Positions 14,061 through 27,999 of a stretch of 64,000 bases of DNA are shown piece after piece. The DNA is from Panaeolus papilionaceus. Its lineage: Eukaryota > Basidiomycota > Agaricomycetes > Agaricales. The translations under genes and the position numbers were made by a program. Numbering within the stretch: position 1 is the first letter of the stretch; each line of letters opens with the position of its first letter. Below the pieces are notes generated by a model. That model worked only from the letters and a program-made list of their open reading frames with translations, did not search any database and was not told the origin of the DNA. The DNA is taken from NCBI GenBank assembly GCA_015501605.1, contig JADNRZ010000006.1, positions 620,001 through 684,000 of the forward strand. The letters are read 5' to 3'.

Positions 14061-16582
14061 ATGGCCACTGACGTACTTCCACCAAAACTCCAAGGACAAC
14101 TCGATGTTCTTATGATAGACAACTTTGACTCATTCACCTGGAATCTATACCAGCAACTTTGTCTTCATGGCGCAGATGTGACCGTCATCCGCAACGACGC
14201 TATTTCCCCAGAGCTCTTCCCTCAGCTCAAGATCAACTCTCTTATAATCTCCCCAGGCCCTGGTCATCCCCAGACAGACTCTGGAATTTCAAAGGCAGCC
14301 ATTGAACACTTCCAGGGAAAGGTACCCATCCTCGGCGTGTGTATGGGTTTAGAATGTATCGTTGATCTATATGGAGGGAAAATCGCGTGAGTTTACTTCA
14401 TAATATGAATATATATATGGCGTTCGGATTTACCAAGTCATATGATAATCTGTTGCTCATGCTCGACCTTTGCAGATACGCTGGAGAGATCATGCACGGA
14501 AAAGTTAGCAAGATTCGACATGACAATCGAGGCTGCTTTAAAGGAATCCCGCAGGGGATCGAATCCATCCGCTATCACTCGCTCAGTGCAGAGCATTCGA
14601 CTCTCCCTGCCGAGCTTGCCATCTCTTCAGCGACGGAGGAATCTGGCGTTATCATGGGTGTTCGGCACCGAAAATACACCATTGAGGCCGTTCAATACCA
14701 CCCGGAGAGTATTCTCAGTGAGGGCGGGAATGACCTTATTCGCAACTTTCTTGCCCTTCGTGGTGGCCTTTGGGAGGAAAACCCAGAAACCCATGTTTTA
14801 GATAATACCCTGCCTCCCTTCCCCTACGAAGCCCTTCCCAAAGAAATCACTTCGAAGCCTGGAACCACCACCAAAATACCCACCATCCTCGAGAAAATCT
14901 ATGCTCAGCGTTTGGCTGATGCCGAGCAAGCAGAGAAGACACCTGGAACGACTCTGGCCGATTTGCAAACACTCCTATCCCTTAATATCGCTCCTCCCGC
15001 TATCCCTTTCCTCCCTCGAATCACACAGACTGAGGATGGTGTACCCGCTCTATTCGCCGAAATCAAGCGTGCATCTCCCTCTAAAGGGCCTATTTCCGTG
15101 ACAACTTCTCCTGCCACACAGGCTCTGACTTACGCTCTTGCGGGTGCCCATACCATATCCGTTCTGACTGAGCCCAAATGGTTCCTCGGATCTTTGCAGG
15201 ATATGCTGCACGCTCGTCAGAGCGTTGCTCACCTTCCCAATCGGCCTGCTATCCTCCGCAAAGATTTTATTCTCAACCGTTATCAAGTTCTCGAGTCACG
15301 ATTATGGGGAGCCGATACCCTGCTGTTGATTGTCAGCATGCTTCCTGAATATCTATTACGCGATCTTTACAGCTTCAGTCTGGAGCTTGGTATGGAACCT
15401 CTTGTTGAAGTTAACAACGCGAAGGAAATGGAAATTGCACTCTCCCTGCCTGCTAAGGTTATCGGTGTTAACAACAGGAACCTGCACGACTTCCAGGTCG
15501 ACATGAATACGACGAGTCGCCTCAGCGATATGGTCAAAGAGAAGGATGTTATCCTCTGCGCTCTTAGTGGAATCTCCAATTCTGAGGATGTTAAACGGTA
15601 CGCTTCTGAAGGCGTCAGGGCCGTCTTGATTGGCGAAAGCTTGATGCGCGCTAAGGACACCACAGCATTTATTCGAGAACTATTCTCTCTCCCCCCTTCT
15701 CCCCCTCGCGAATCATCGTGGGACACTCAACCACCTCTCGTCAAGATTTGTGGCGTGAGGTCCAAGGATGAAGCATTGGCCATTGCAGATGCTGGATCTG
15801 ATCTTCTTGGGCTGATGTTCGTCAAGAAATCCAAGAGGGCCATCACAATCCCTGCTGCCAAAGAGATTTCTCAAGCCATTCGCCAAAAACGTATTTCTGG
15901 CGGAAATGCCCAGGCTGTGGACTTCCTTCCACTCGAGAACGCACCATGGTTCACTACTCGAGCCAGTCGATTCTCGCACACGGCTTCCAATTCCGGACCT
16001 TACTTGGTGGGTGTCTTCCAGGATGCACCTTTAGAGGAAATCCTTCGCATCGTATCGGAGGTTCAACTTGATATGGTCCAACTGCATGGTTCAGAACCTT
16101 TCGATTGGGCACAGCAGATACCTGTCCCAGTCATTCGTGTCTTCCATGTCAACAGCTCTGGTAAAGGAGTAGAGGGTATTACGCGCCCAGGAGGCCACAG
16201 CTTTGTCCTCTTGGACAGCATTCGTGACGACGGAAGTGGTGTTAGTGGTGGCTCAGGCAAGATCGTCGATTGGGGTCTTGCGAAGCAGGTGGTCGAGAAC
16301 GGCGAGATCATCACGGACGCTTTTGCAAAATCGAATGCAGCGAAGTCTGCTACAAAGAACGCTGCCCTTTCTTACCCCATGCCCATCATCCTGGCTGGAG
16401 GCCTTACACTGGAGAACGTTTCTTCTGCAGTCGGCGAAGTCTCCCCATGGGCCGTTGACGTCAGTGGCGGGGTGGAAAATAGCAATGGTACTGGGAAGGA
16501 CATTGAGAAAGTCCGGGTATTTGTGGCCAAAGCCAAGGGGTGGAAGCTGCCAGCCGATGAGGCTCCAAAGGCAGGCGCATAG
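14061..16582 (+). CDS. TRP1: Trifunctional tryptophan biosynthesis protein (GATase / IGPS / PRAI)
   Basis: Carries three activities of the tryptophan pathway: the glutamine amidotransferase half of anthranilate synthase, indole-3-glycerol-phosphate synthase and phosphoribosylanthranilate isomerase. The ATG at 14061 is followed by the GATase entry DVLMIDNFDSFTWNLYQQL. ISPGPGHPQTDSG, the nucleophile GVCMGLECIVD and the His/Glu pair in QYHPES follow. IGPS begins around 14900; LFAEIKRASPSKGPI carries its lysine block. PRAI starts at VKICGVRSKDEALAIADAGS near 15745, with LAGGLTLENV near the end. One 89 nt intron (14387-14475) gives a protein of 810 residues. The domain order is the standard fungal fusion. 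The symbol follows basidiomycete usage; Aspergillus calls it trpC. The partner anthranilate synthase large subunit is not in the window. Confidence 0.96.
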
Positions 16583-16950
16583 TTTAGCGGTGGCGTACCG
16601 AGCACCTTTGGTTTGTATTCTCTATACATCTTGTACCAGTCTTGTTTCATTCCTATATTTTATTCTGTTCTTGGGCATTATCGAATCGCTTTTCTTTTCT
16701 TTTGCCTGTGCTTCGCCATTGAATCGTCTCAGCCCGCACCCCAACGTGGTTGACTTGTGGGGTTCAAAAAGCCCCCTCCAAGTTAGGCAGAACAAGCGTG
16801 TATAATAGCAAGAAAGGTGACATCCGTAATACAAAACAAAGCATAAGGAGCGAACATCGCCGATATTTACATAGAACAAAAGCAAAGAACAAAGCAGCCC
16901 GAGGTGGTTGGTACAAGGAAAGGATATAAGAAATGATAGTGTGCAGACAT
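16583..16950. other. Convergent 3' spacer between TRP1 and the MAP kinase
   Basis: T-rich next to TRP1 and A-rich toward the kinase, as expected for facing 3' ends. I see no gene here. Confidence 0.5.
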
Positions 16951-18799
<1,849 letters not shown>

Positions 18800-19185
18800 A
18801 TCGTAGATGGGAGAAACGCGTCAAAGGAATGAGTTGCAGGCTGTAATCAAGATATACATCCGGAGATCAAGGGTCACTGACAAGCTCAAGCAAATATTGT
18901 GCCAAGCTAAATTATCTTTTTCACACGATCCGTTCTGTTGCAATAAAAAAAAAAAGAAAAGCTGTAACACCCTTTAAAATGACTAAAAATAAAATAAAAC
19001 AGAATAAAATTTGAATTGTGTTTAAATAAATAAATTAACGGTGTATGAATGCCATTTAATTCTATGCTTGACTATGTTGCCAAGGCGCATCAGGACTAAA
19101 TCGGCAAACAAAAGCTGTGATACTGTGGCGGTGTTGTCAGCGGTGTGGCACTGCAGCTTAACTGGGCACTCACTTGCCTGCAGCC
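18800..19185. other. Divergent promoter region, MAP kinase and four-TM protein
   Basis: Contains an A-rich tract around 18945-18960 and AT-rich sequence to 19035. No gene supported. The right end leads into the TATA box of the next gene. Confidence 0.4.
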
Positions 19186-19193
19186 TATATAAA
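19186..19193 (+). promoter_or_regulatory. TATA box of the four-TM membrane protein gene
   Basis: TATATAAA lies 49 bp upstream of the ATG at 19242. It is the clearest TATA box in the window. Confidence 0.55.
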
Positions 19194-19241
19194 CATGCTC
19201 TGTCTAACCAGCTCCCGTATACTTCCCGTCTCTTCCTCCTC

Positions 19242-20115
19242 ATGGCGCCTAAATTCCTCTGCTGCCTGCCCCTTCGCCTCGGTGTGGCTGTAATTTCATT
19301 CATTCAGTTTGTTTTCTGCGGCGGTACAGCCGGCCTCCTTTGGTGGGCTCTATGGTCTAATCAAGCACACAACGATTGTCAGTCGTGTTATTTCTCCTCA
19401 CTTTTTTTTTCGGAGTCTCATGTCAATTTTTTTTTTTCAGGGTCAGAGATGACGAAAAACATGAAGCTCACAGTGATCATCGTTGCGAGTGTCTACACTT
19501 TTGCTACTCTTGTCAGTCTGCTAGGGTATGAATCGCATTATCTACACCGACTCACTCACTAATTAAACTTACATATTTGAATAAAAATAGATTCCTCGGC
19601 GCGCTCTTAAAGAAGAATGGAATGGTCAAAACCTTCTACATCTTGCTTTGCGTAGTACTCGGAGCACAAGTGGGCAGCAGCATCTGGTACCTCATCACCT
19701 TTTACCGCAATCGGGGTCAAACCCTCAATGATTGTCTGGGTGATAAGGCGAACGACTCGGACCGCATTGCACTCTGTCAGTCGATGAATTCGTTTAGACG
19801 CGTTCCACAGGGTGTCCTCATTGCATCCGTGGCTGTTCCCATCCTTCTCCAGGCTTGTAAGTCTCTTACGCTTGACTCAGTTCAGAACCACACTAATGCC
19901 TCATTTCAGACGCTTGCTACGTCGTTCATCAATACTCCAACCGCCTAACACAGCAAAAGGCGGAGAAGCTTCGCCAATCCGCAGTTTTCAACCAAGCTAG
20001 ACCCACTTACCAGCCAGTCCCAGTTAGTCAGGATCATGAATCCTACCCATTGACACAACCCACTGGAGGATACCCTTACGCTGATGCGTCTCACTCTTTC
20101 GGACATAAAGCTTGA
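19242..20115 (+). CDS. Small four-TM membrane protein, function unknown
   Basis: Four hydrophobic segments: LGVAVISFIQFVFCGGTAGL (TM1), LTVIIVASVYTFATLVSLLG (TM2), FYILLCVVLGAQVGSSIWYL (TM3) and GVLIASVAVPILLQACYACY (TM4). Between TM3 and TM4 is a loop with two Cys (NDCLGDK and RIALCQSM), perhaps a disulfide. The C-terminal tail after TM4 is polar and Pro/Tyr-rich and ends ASHSFGHKA with TGA at 20113-20115. Exons join cleanly across introns near 19378-19440, 19530-19590 and 19858-19910. The layout resembles tetraspanin-like or MARVEL-like fungal proteins, but no CCG signature is seen and I would not assign a family. Similar short four-TM proteins are common in mushroom genomes. The 3' end converges on the monooxygenase gene. 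Confidence 0.75.
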
Positions 20116-20277
20116 GCTCAGTCTTCACACGCATAACGCCCCGCCTCCTTGTATCTGCATGGACTTGATGGACTTTTTCTTTTTTTCTTGTCATATGCAT
20201 CTGTACTGTAGATATATTGTATCACAATCATTCGGACTTCGTAATTGCATTGTTATGATCTGTTACTATTGTAGGCG

Positions 20278-22100
20278 TTATACATATTTACGAGCCCTTT
20301 CAAGATCCTCTTCGACCGTCGTGCTGTCAATCCAGTGCCATTGCCGAGGAATAGCCTCCCCCAGTGTCTGATAATCGTCTCCATATTTACTATTAAACTC
20401 GTACATCAAACCGGACTTGTATGACCCGTCAAGAACGTGGTTTGCAGCAGGACGTCGCACGGCGTCATATGCATCCAGGAGTTTGTGCGGAATGCTGCGT
20501 GAATGAGTCGCTAGAAGACCAGCTAAGAGGAAAGCATCCTTTAGAAGACGAAATTCAGCACATGCAACCTGTTTAAAAGAAGTCTAGATTTAACATACCT
20601 CTATCGCCTGGCCAGCACCAGCTCCTTGGTGCGGCGCCATCGCGTGTGCCTAAGAGTTCCAGCGCGTTATTGTCTGTCGTCATACATCAGTAACCGCAAA
20701 ATCAACTGTACCGCATCACCCAGGAGTACTACGCCAGTTTGGTGGTAAAATGGAAGTGGCTGGAGGTGGTGGATAGCCCACTTGGAGGGAGTTTCAATGA
20801 GCTGCGCAAAGCGCAGTTATGTTAACCGCAGTTCCAAAAGGCGGTTCACGACGAGATTGTTACGCACATCGAGAAGTTGTGTGCATTCTGGTTCCCATTC
20901 AGCATAGCAGTCTAGAAGCTCTTGTTTCTTGCACATCGTTACCCATTCTCCATTGAACGGTTTGCCATGGTTTTCGGGTTCTGACGCAAATGTCACGACG
21001 TTGACAATGTCACCTTGCGAGATCGAGTAACTGACGACGTGCTTCTCCGCCAGAACAAGTTGTGAGACTAGCTTTAGCGCGTGGTGTCAACTTGAAGACA
21101 TACCTTGTCTTTTCCACAATACTGAACAACAAATGAATGAGTTCTGTTCACCATCTCAAACGCGTGAAAAAGGAATGTACCATCATGGGGCGTTCGATTG
21201 TCGGATGGGGCGATCCGTCCTTACCTCGCGGAATGTCTCCAACCTTGATCAAACCCCTGTACGCAGTAATTCCTGTCCACACTGGGTGGATGAACTTCAA
21301 AAAGCTGTCGTCCCCCGTGGATGAAGCAATCTCATGGTACATTTGCTCGCGGACAGTCGATTTTATGCCGTCAGCTCCTACCAGAATATCACACTCCCCA
21401 GTCGAACCATCGGTGAAGTGTAACTTTATGGGTCCAGTGGAGTGCTGACGAGCATAGGAGTTGAGCCGTTTACCAAAGTTAGCCACACCTTTTGGCAGGT
21501 TTTTGACAAAAATCTCCAGAAACTCTGCTCGATGAAATCTTATGCACTATATAATCACCGCATTGGTTTAGAGGATGCCAGGCGTGAGGAGAAAATGAGC
21601 TTACACCAACTGTTACAGATTGGGTTTATTTTGAACGCCAAGGCTTTAAAGAGGAGAAACAGGCGTACATGGCATTTCGACAAGCTTGAAACGGAATCCT
21701 TCTGTAGGTTGATCCGAGCGCCTGTAATCAAACCCAACATCTGCAATGAATCCGAATGTGCATAAGCAACTAATGTGTGTTGAAGAGTGGTGTATTTACC
21801 CAGTTTCCCAGTCGGTGGTGCATGGGCAATCTTTGAAAATTTGTCGGACAGACCCATAATCTCCAGGATACGCCAAGTCCTGGACCATATCATGACACCT
21901 GCACCAATCTCTTTGAATTGGCCTGTAGCTTCGTACACTTTGACGTCAACATTGGGGTTTCTGGAAAGAAAAACTGCCAGAGAAAGTCCGCCTATACCAC
22001 CACCACTAAAGATAGAAGTCAATTAACCTGATATCCATATCATAGGATTGTATGTGTACCAGATGGCGATTCTAAGGACAGGCTGTTGTGGAGATTGCAT
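20278..22100 (-). CDS. FAD-dependent aromatic monooxygenase, salicylate-hydroxylase-like
   Basis: Group A flavin monooxygenase expected to hydroxylate an aromatic acid using NAD(P)H and O2. The start MQSPQQPVLRIA at 22100 is spliced into the FAD dinucleotide fold CGGGIGGLSLAVFLSRNP ending VYEA. Next come KEIGAGVMIW, KLDVGFDYRRSDQPTEGFRF, FHRAEFLEIF, the DILVGADGIKSTVR (DG) motif, the GD-type second FAD block lying around 20660-20750, and a tail ending ERARKYV. A 5 nt micro-exon (21605-21609, TTGGT) is needed between KLVEMP and CIRFHRAEF; without it the frame is lost. The gene looks intact. Many paralogues of this family exist in mushrooms for lignin-aromatic catabolism or secondary metabolism, so the substrate is open. 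It faces PAC2 across a 265 bp divergent promoter. Confidence 0.85.
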
Positions 22101-22365
22101 TGTAATGTTGGAAAAAGCAAAGCATGGTCCGGTAAACTCCTCGATTGTCATGGGGGTTTGTCTATTTTTAGTGCAATAAGACTAAGCAGACCAGCTTTTC
22201 GGTGTAACTCAAATAGATTCATAGTTAAAGATATTGTGGAGGACGGTGGTGGTTGAAGAGAGCCGCGCTGGACGGATTGATGAAGCCGTAGATCCGGTGT
22301 TCAAATACACAGATAAGGACCCTTTACTAGTCAACTAAGCGTGATTCTCTCTCTCGCTTGTAATT

Positions 22366-23460
22366 ATGCCCTTCATTTATCCAGTTCAAAACGCAGATCA
22401 AGTCAACCTGCAAGGTAAAACACTCGTGGTCGTAAGTCTCTTTCATTCAATTCAACGTGGCTTGACAATTGTCAACGAGGCAAACTGTCGATCTGATCTT
22501 CTCCAATGTTCAAGTAGCCAGTCGTCTCCGTGGCCAACATCGGTCAACTTGCCGTAGATCTCCTTATTGCAACCTTTGATCTGCAACGGTTTGCAATTCT
22601 CGATCCTCAATATTGCATACCCCTCGCTGGGGCCAGGGAAGACTCTCAAGATGGTGTAACAACTCCCTTGGAAAGTACTGTCCATTCCCTTTTTTGCTCG
22701 TGACGCGTCCTCTCGTTCTGCTGCACTATATATTCACCCACCTCTTGCATTGTCTTCTTTTTTTCAATGCAGTTTACGGCGATAATAAAGTCGATTTTGT
22801 TGTGATACAACAACGATCTCCGGTGTTAAAGGTAAGTTGCGCCGGTTTCAGTGTTTCACTGCATACAGCAACTAATCCAACGTCTTCAGCTTCGAAAGCA
22901 AGATTATGTGGATGCACTCCTCGATTTCATTAAAACAAACAAGTTTGGTGCCGTGCTCTTTCTCGGAGGCGTTGATCTATCAGAAAGAATGGATTCACAG
23001 ATGATGTATGTGTATTATACACCAACACTCCGATATTCACTGCTGAACTTCAATTCACAGAACTCCAACACACAAACTCCTTCCTCCAAATGGACCGTCC
23101 CCTGAGGGCACACCACTCAGCACTCTGAATTCATTACCGATCCCAACATACACTTCCCGAGCACGTCAAGTTCCCGAAGGACTGCAAGACACGGCAGTGC
23201 CTGGAAATGATACTTCGCTACCTTTCATACCAGGAGGTGGTATAACACGCAGAATACTCGGTTCACTGCCCAGTCAATGGGGCATACCAACCGCATCCCT
23301 TCTACAGTTCGTAGTCGAAGGGGATAATCGCGCAGATGCTGGCCTGTTTGCATCAGCAGTAGCAATGGCGTTAGGCCGACAGCTCGAACGACTTAGACAA
23401 CCAGATAGCTGGAGAGACGGCCTATTTGGAACACCTCATGACCAATCGTTATATGGTTGA
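22366..23460 (+). CDS. ADD66: Proteasome assembly chaperone 2
   Basis: PAC2/PSMG2-family chaperone that works with PAC1 in early assembly of the 20S alpha ring. It starts MPFIYPVQNADQVNLQGKTL at 22366. Splicing then gives VVPVVSVANIGQLAVDLLIA, the PAC2 signature, followed by RFAILDPQYCIPLAG, VVIQQRSPVLK and YVDALLDFIKTNKFGAVLFL (GG). The C-terminal third contains PGGGITRRILGSLP, WGIPTASLLQFVVEGDNRAD and the end DQSLYG. Five exons join in frame. The spacing and order of these blocks match the family. Symbol ADD66 is the yeast name; PBA2 is a synonym. The gene converges on RRP12 with an 83 bp gap. Confidence 0.88.
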
Positions 23461-23543
23461 CAGTAAGGTGGTACATGTACATTTTTTGGTGTTAGGACAG
23501 ATGATAACACTATAAAAGAAAGGAGGACAATGCGATATGATGC

Positions 23544-26500
23544 TCATCGCTTTCCAGCGATACCGATACTATTACGACCACGACCCTTGGCCGCTTGTGA
23601 GAGTGATAGATACGCGTAAGGATCGACACCATTCTTCTTGACATCGCCGCCGGCCCTCTGTGAAACCGAATGAGTAAATCGAATGTCATTTAACTATGGA
23701 GTACGAACCTTGGCTTTGAACTCGTGTCCCAGCTTGGGTTCAACCTTCTTCTTGGGCTTTTTGTTTTTGGGTGTCTCCACTTGACCAACATCCATCATCT
23801 CAACATCCTCAGTTTGCGCTTCCTCTCTTCTTCTCTTCTTCGTATCTTTGTGGAACTTGACCTTTCCGTTGGGTCCACGAGTGAATCCGTCCACTGATGT
23901 CAAGCTCTCATGGTAGGCGTCTCCTGCCGAAGCATCGCCTGCTTGTGGGCCTTCCTCATCGCTATCTTCCTGATCAATAACCATCTTGCCGGTGGTATCG
24001 TCAGTCTTGAAGTAAGATGCATCTTGACCAGGCTTGCGCTGCCGACTTGACTTGCCGCCTAAAGGAAGTCTGAGATACGAGTCCTCATGCGCATCGATCA
24101 AACAACTTACTCGTTACACGCGTAGCAGCGCCTTCCAGCAAATCCATAGGCTCGTCGTCGTCCATCTTCAGGCGCATCTCTTGTTTCTGATGGCGCTTCT
24201 TACTTGTAGATGGGGCCGCGGCCTCGACGTCATCGTCGCTATCGTCTAATTCACTCTCACTGCCGTAAAGAACATCTTCGAAGGCATCGCCGGCTTTAGA
24301 CTTGACTTTTGGCTCCTACACAATTCTTTAGTTGATGCGGATAAAATGGAGAAAGACGGGTAACTTACACCGTCATCACCTTCATCCTCGTTCATCCTGC
24401 TTGCCCTTTTCCTTTTGGCCCTTTCCTTGCGTTTCTTGATATTTACAAGCACTTTAGAAGCCTCCTCCTCTCCCGCACACGAATACACCTCGTCCCACGT
24501 AAACCTCCTCAGCATGCGCTCAAAGATATGGCGAACCTTGAGTTTAAAGTGGTTCTTGTGGTCATGGGACCAGTTCAAAAGAGCCGGTATGAGATCTTTC
24601 AAGTGAGGTCGGACAAGGTCCGCTGGGAGCGTGTGCACTGCCAACTTGACAAAGCCGAGCACTGATTTTACGATTTCGCGATTTGCAGACGACAAGAAAA
24701 CGAGAAGTGTACTGAGAACTTCAGTGAGCATGTTCGAGGAGACGACATCTAGATGATTGTACACATCAATAAATTTTGCAAAGATGACAAGCTTATGAAT
24801 GTATTCACCCTTGAACTCGAAAACGAGTCGCGAAATAGCGGTGACGGTGGCACTGATCATATGAGGACTGGCTCCAGCAAGACCACCAGCAATCATAGTG
24901 ATGAATTCTTCCACACTTGCAGCAGCTAATAAACGAAAACGCGTCAAAAACTGGACATGGCCAAGGAAGCACGACCCCTTACCATCCGTTGCACCATCCT
25001 CTTCCATCCCGTCAATCATACTACGCTTAACGACGCCTCCCTTGCTCATTTTCCTACCCATCGATAAAATAGCTTCAAATGCGGCAGTCCTAGCTTTTTC
25101 CGAAGGCTCTTTGGTCCCAAGAACAATTTCGGGGATTAGCGATGGAATGACGTGCAACGAAGTCGACGGCAGTTGGTCGATCAATGCGGATAACAAGTAG
25201 AATCGATCCTGTAATACCGAGAAAAATTAATTTGGTAGACGGTTCATTCAAGTCCCGATGTGCGTACCTTCTTTGCTGCGGGCGTCAGTCCCTCGATCAT
25301 GTCGTCCAAGGTACGAAGGACCTGCTCGGCATCGACGGTAACTTTGCCGCCTTCTACTAGCTTGGAGAGGATTTTATATCCACGTTTTTGAACGCCGTTA
25401 TCCTTGCAGCAGAGTACCTCGCGCTTCATCGTGAGCTCAAACAAGTTCTGGGAGTCGCTTTGTGATAGCTGGGGAAGGAGAAGGACGAAGATGTCCTGGG
25501 CAGTTACTGTCATGTTGCCAATATCATCCTGATTGCCGAAGTGCGCCTTTTGCGAAAGAGGCAGATTGGTGTTGAATAGCTGAACAACCTTCAAGAAGGT
25601 GCTATGGATATCCTGGGGTTGGCTTAGCTAATTTACCGGCAATAAGGAATGATGATCTAACCTTTTCATTGGCGATTGACGCCCATGTCGCGATAACTTC
25701 TCCAATCGTGTTCCTTGAATCACGACCTACGGTGCCGTAAACGTTGAAGAGAACAGCAAGCCAGCTCTCGGCTTGAGTTTGCAAGTACTCGATGTTTTCT
25801 TCAGCTTGCTCTACTGTCAACTTGTTGGCGGCGACCTCTCCAGCACTAGTGTTGGACTCGACGAGAACCCTCAAAGCCTTGAGGATGTATGGCCGGAGCT
25901 CGGATTGGCTGTACAAGAGTTGTGAAAGTAGTTGGGCGAAGGGGGCAGTCAGGGCCTAGATGGATGTGTGAGCAGTATCTGTGGGCAGGAAAATATTGCA
26001 CGTACATATTTGAGGTTGCTAGTACCTGCGCAGTAACCTGGCAGGCCCGCCCATACTTGGCCGACGAGGACGCTCCAGACCTTGGCTTCAGATTGACGGC
26101 CTTCCATCTCACTTTTTTGTTGTAAATCGAACATTTTCTCACTCAGAGGGACAAAGTAAGAAACAAAGTGGGTGAGTTGGGATGGGTGAGGATGCGTGAG
26201 CATAGGCAACAAAAAGGCTCGTGGTTCAAGCCCAGCTGCGCTGAGGGCGAATGGTTTAGTATGTCTTTCTGCGAACGATGGTGAATACCTACCGCGCCTC
26301 AGGCTCCAGGTTCAATGGCAACGACTTCAGAATAATCTCAGGACCCAAGCTTCGCATCGCAATTGCGAGCATCATATCTGCGGCCTCTTTGTGCTCAAAG
26401 CCTTTGATAATTCTGAGATCTGCGATTTTGACAATCAGAGGCATGAGAAGGCTCTCAGAAGAGGACGAGGTTTCGCTAGCGATATGTGTGATGTTGATAA

Positions 26501-27782
26501 CAAGGGAGGAGACGACGGTCAAGAGTTCAGGGATAGCACGAGCGTAGGAAAGTGTATCGAAGGCCTTGGAAACTTGAGCGATAATTTTCCGGACGATAGA
26601 GGATTCATCCTTGTCGGTGAGGGATAAGGAGACTTGTTTGGCGGAGAAACAGCTACTGACGACAGATAATGACTGTGCAGCAGCCTTCCTTGTTGAAGTG
26701 TCTGAAGAATCCATGAAATTCCAGACACTCTTCCAAACTTTGTAAAGCTCTGAGGCAGCTAGTTCCGGATCGGTACTCTTATAGGCCATGAGGGCGTCGC
26801 CTAGGACCTGAACCCAGCTGGAAGAGAGAGTAAAATCGGATTTGGATGGAGGGGACGTGATGACGACTTTGAGGACCTGACCGATTTGTTCTCCCATATT
26901 ACTCGAGATGTCATCGACCGAGGCATCGAAAATATCGGACATGGTTGCGTACGCCGATTGAGAAAGGTAGGTATTTCCGAGACGAGGAAGGCTGAGGAGA
27001 ATGTTTGTGATAGCTGGAAGAGACTTTTAGACGTTATGTTAATTTAACAACCGACAAATATATTGTTACAATAGGCTTACATCGGGAGGAAGATGAGGAA
27101 TCAAAGGACGAAGTGCAGCAAGAGCATGGATAGCAGTTTCTGCACCGAGGGAAATTTCTTTTTTGGAAGATTTAGATTTTGCAAATGGGCCTGCACTAGT
27201 CTCCCTGAGGGTATGATGGAACCATTCGGCTGCTTGTTTTGCGTATGGGTGTCTGACAAGGGGTGCGGGTGGATTTGACAGTAGATCTTTTATAACGTCA
27301 GCAGCCTTCTTGCGAACTTTGGGTCTCGGATCGACGCATAATTGCAAGATCGAAGCAAAAGCTTGACGAACACCACCAACGTCGAGTTGAGATGTTTCGA
27401 GAGATTGAAAAAGAGCGTCGTAAAGTGATAGTTGGGAACGTAGAGCAGGTGCATATTGGGTCAATGCTGGGAATAGAGGTGCTGTGAGAGATAGTATGGT
27501 GTTGAGGTTTGCACACATAACGGATTGTGAAACGAAAGGTGCAATAAGAGCTAAAAGATAGAGCTCAGCTGGTAAAAGTGCACCATCCTGTAAAGACAAA
27601 TCTTTTTTCTGTATTGAACCGTCTAGAGTAGTTAAGATAGCGGCGAAATAAGCAGTTGGAGTCGGTTCGGTATTTTGATCTTTAAAAGTTGCTTCAAGTG
27701 CAACTAAAAGATTAGCTGGTGTTTTTTGGTGAGGCAATGAAGAAGACACATGAGGTCGAATTTTAGACAAAGCTTCATCCAT
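23544..27782 (-). CDS. RRP12: Ribosome biogenesis HEAT-repeat protein Rrp12
   Basis: HEAT/ARM-repeat export and maturation factor for both pre-ribosomal subunits, nucleolar and nuclear. It starts MDEALSKIRPHVSSSLPHQK at 27782. Long helical-repeat exons cover 27782-24300. The NUC173 region lies around 26950-25250 with PRPKVRKKAADVIKDLLSNP and LYKVWKSVWNFMDSS. The late block VRHIFERMLRRFTWDEVYSC is near 24500. The basic/acidic tail carries KKRKERAKRKRASRMNEDEG and a Lys-rich KNKKPKKKVEPKLGHEFKAK; it ends DPYAYLSLSQAAKGRGRNS and GIAGKR at 23544. The DPYAY(L) plus Gly/Arg/Lys-rich ending is typical of Rrp12. It shares a 217 bp divergent promoter with the acyltransferase gene. Confidence 0.93.
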
Positions 27783-27999
27783 AGTCTTGTTGATAGTGGG
27801 TTAGCAAGGAGGACTGTCAAGAGATCGTCAGGACTTTTTTATCGATTAGTCAGCAATACATCTCCATTCGCTTTGCTTATGTACATCGTGCTTGGTACTT
27901 AGTACCTTTCTCACTCACTCCTTCTCTTTAAACTCTCACTCTCGATTTTTCGATATTTCCTTTCTTCTTGTACTTTTACTATAGTAGTTTAGGGCTATT
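27783..27999. promoter_or_regulatory. Compact divergent promoter, RRP12 and SCT1/GPT2-like gene
   Basis: The two start codons are 217 bp apart. The segment is pyrimidine-rich on the plus strand near 27900-27970, and no clear TATA is seen. It must serve both genes or hold two overlapping core promoters. Confidence 0.5.

Noticed and set aside
26225..26245. tRNA-like B box (GGTTCAAGCCC)
   Set aside because: It lies inside an intron/exon stretch of RRP12, with no matching A box, acceptor stem or anticodon arm on either strand.
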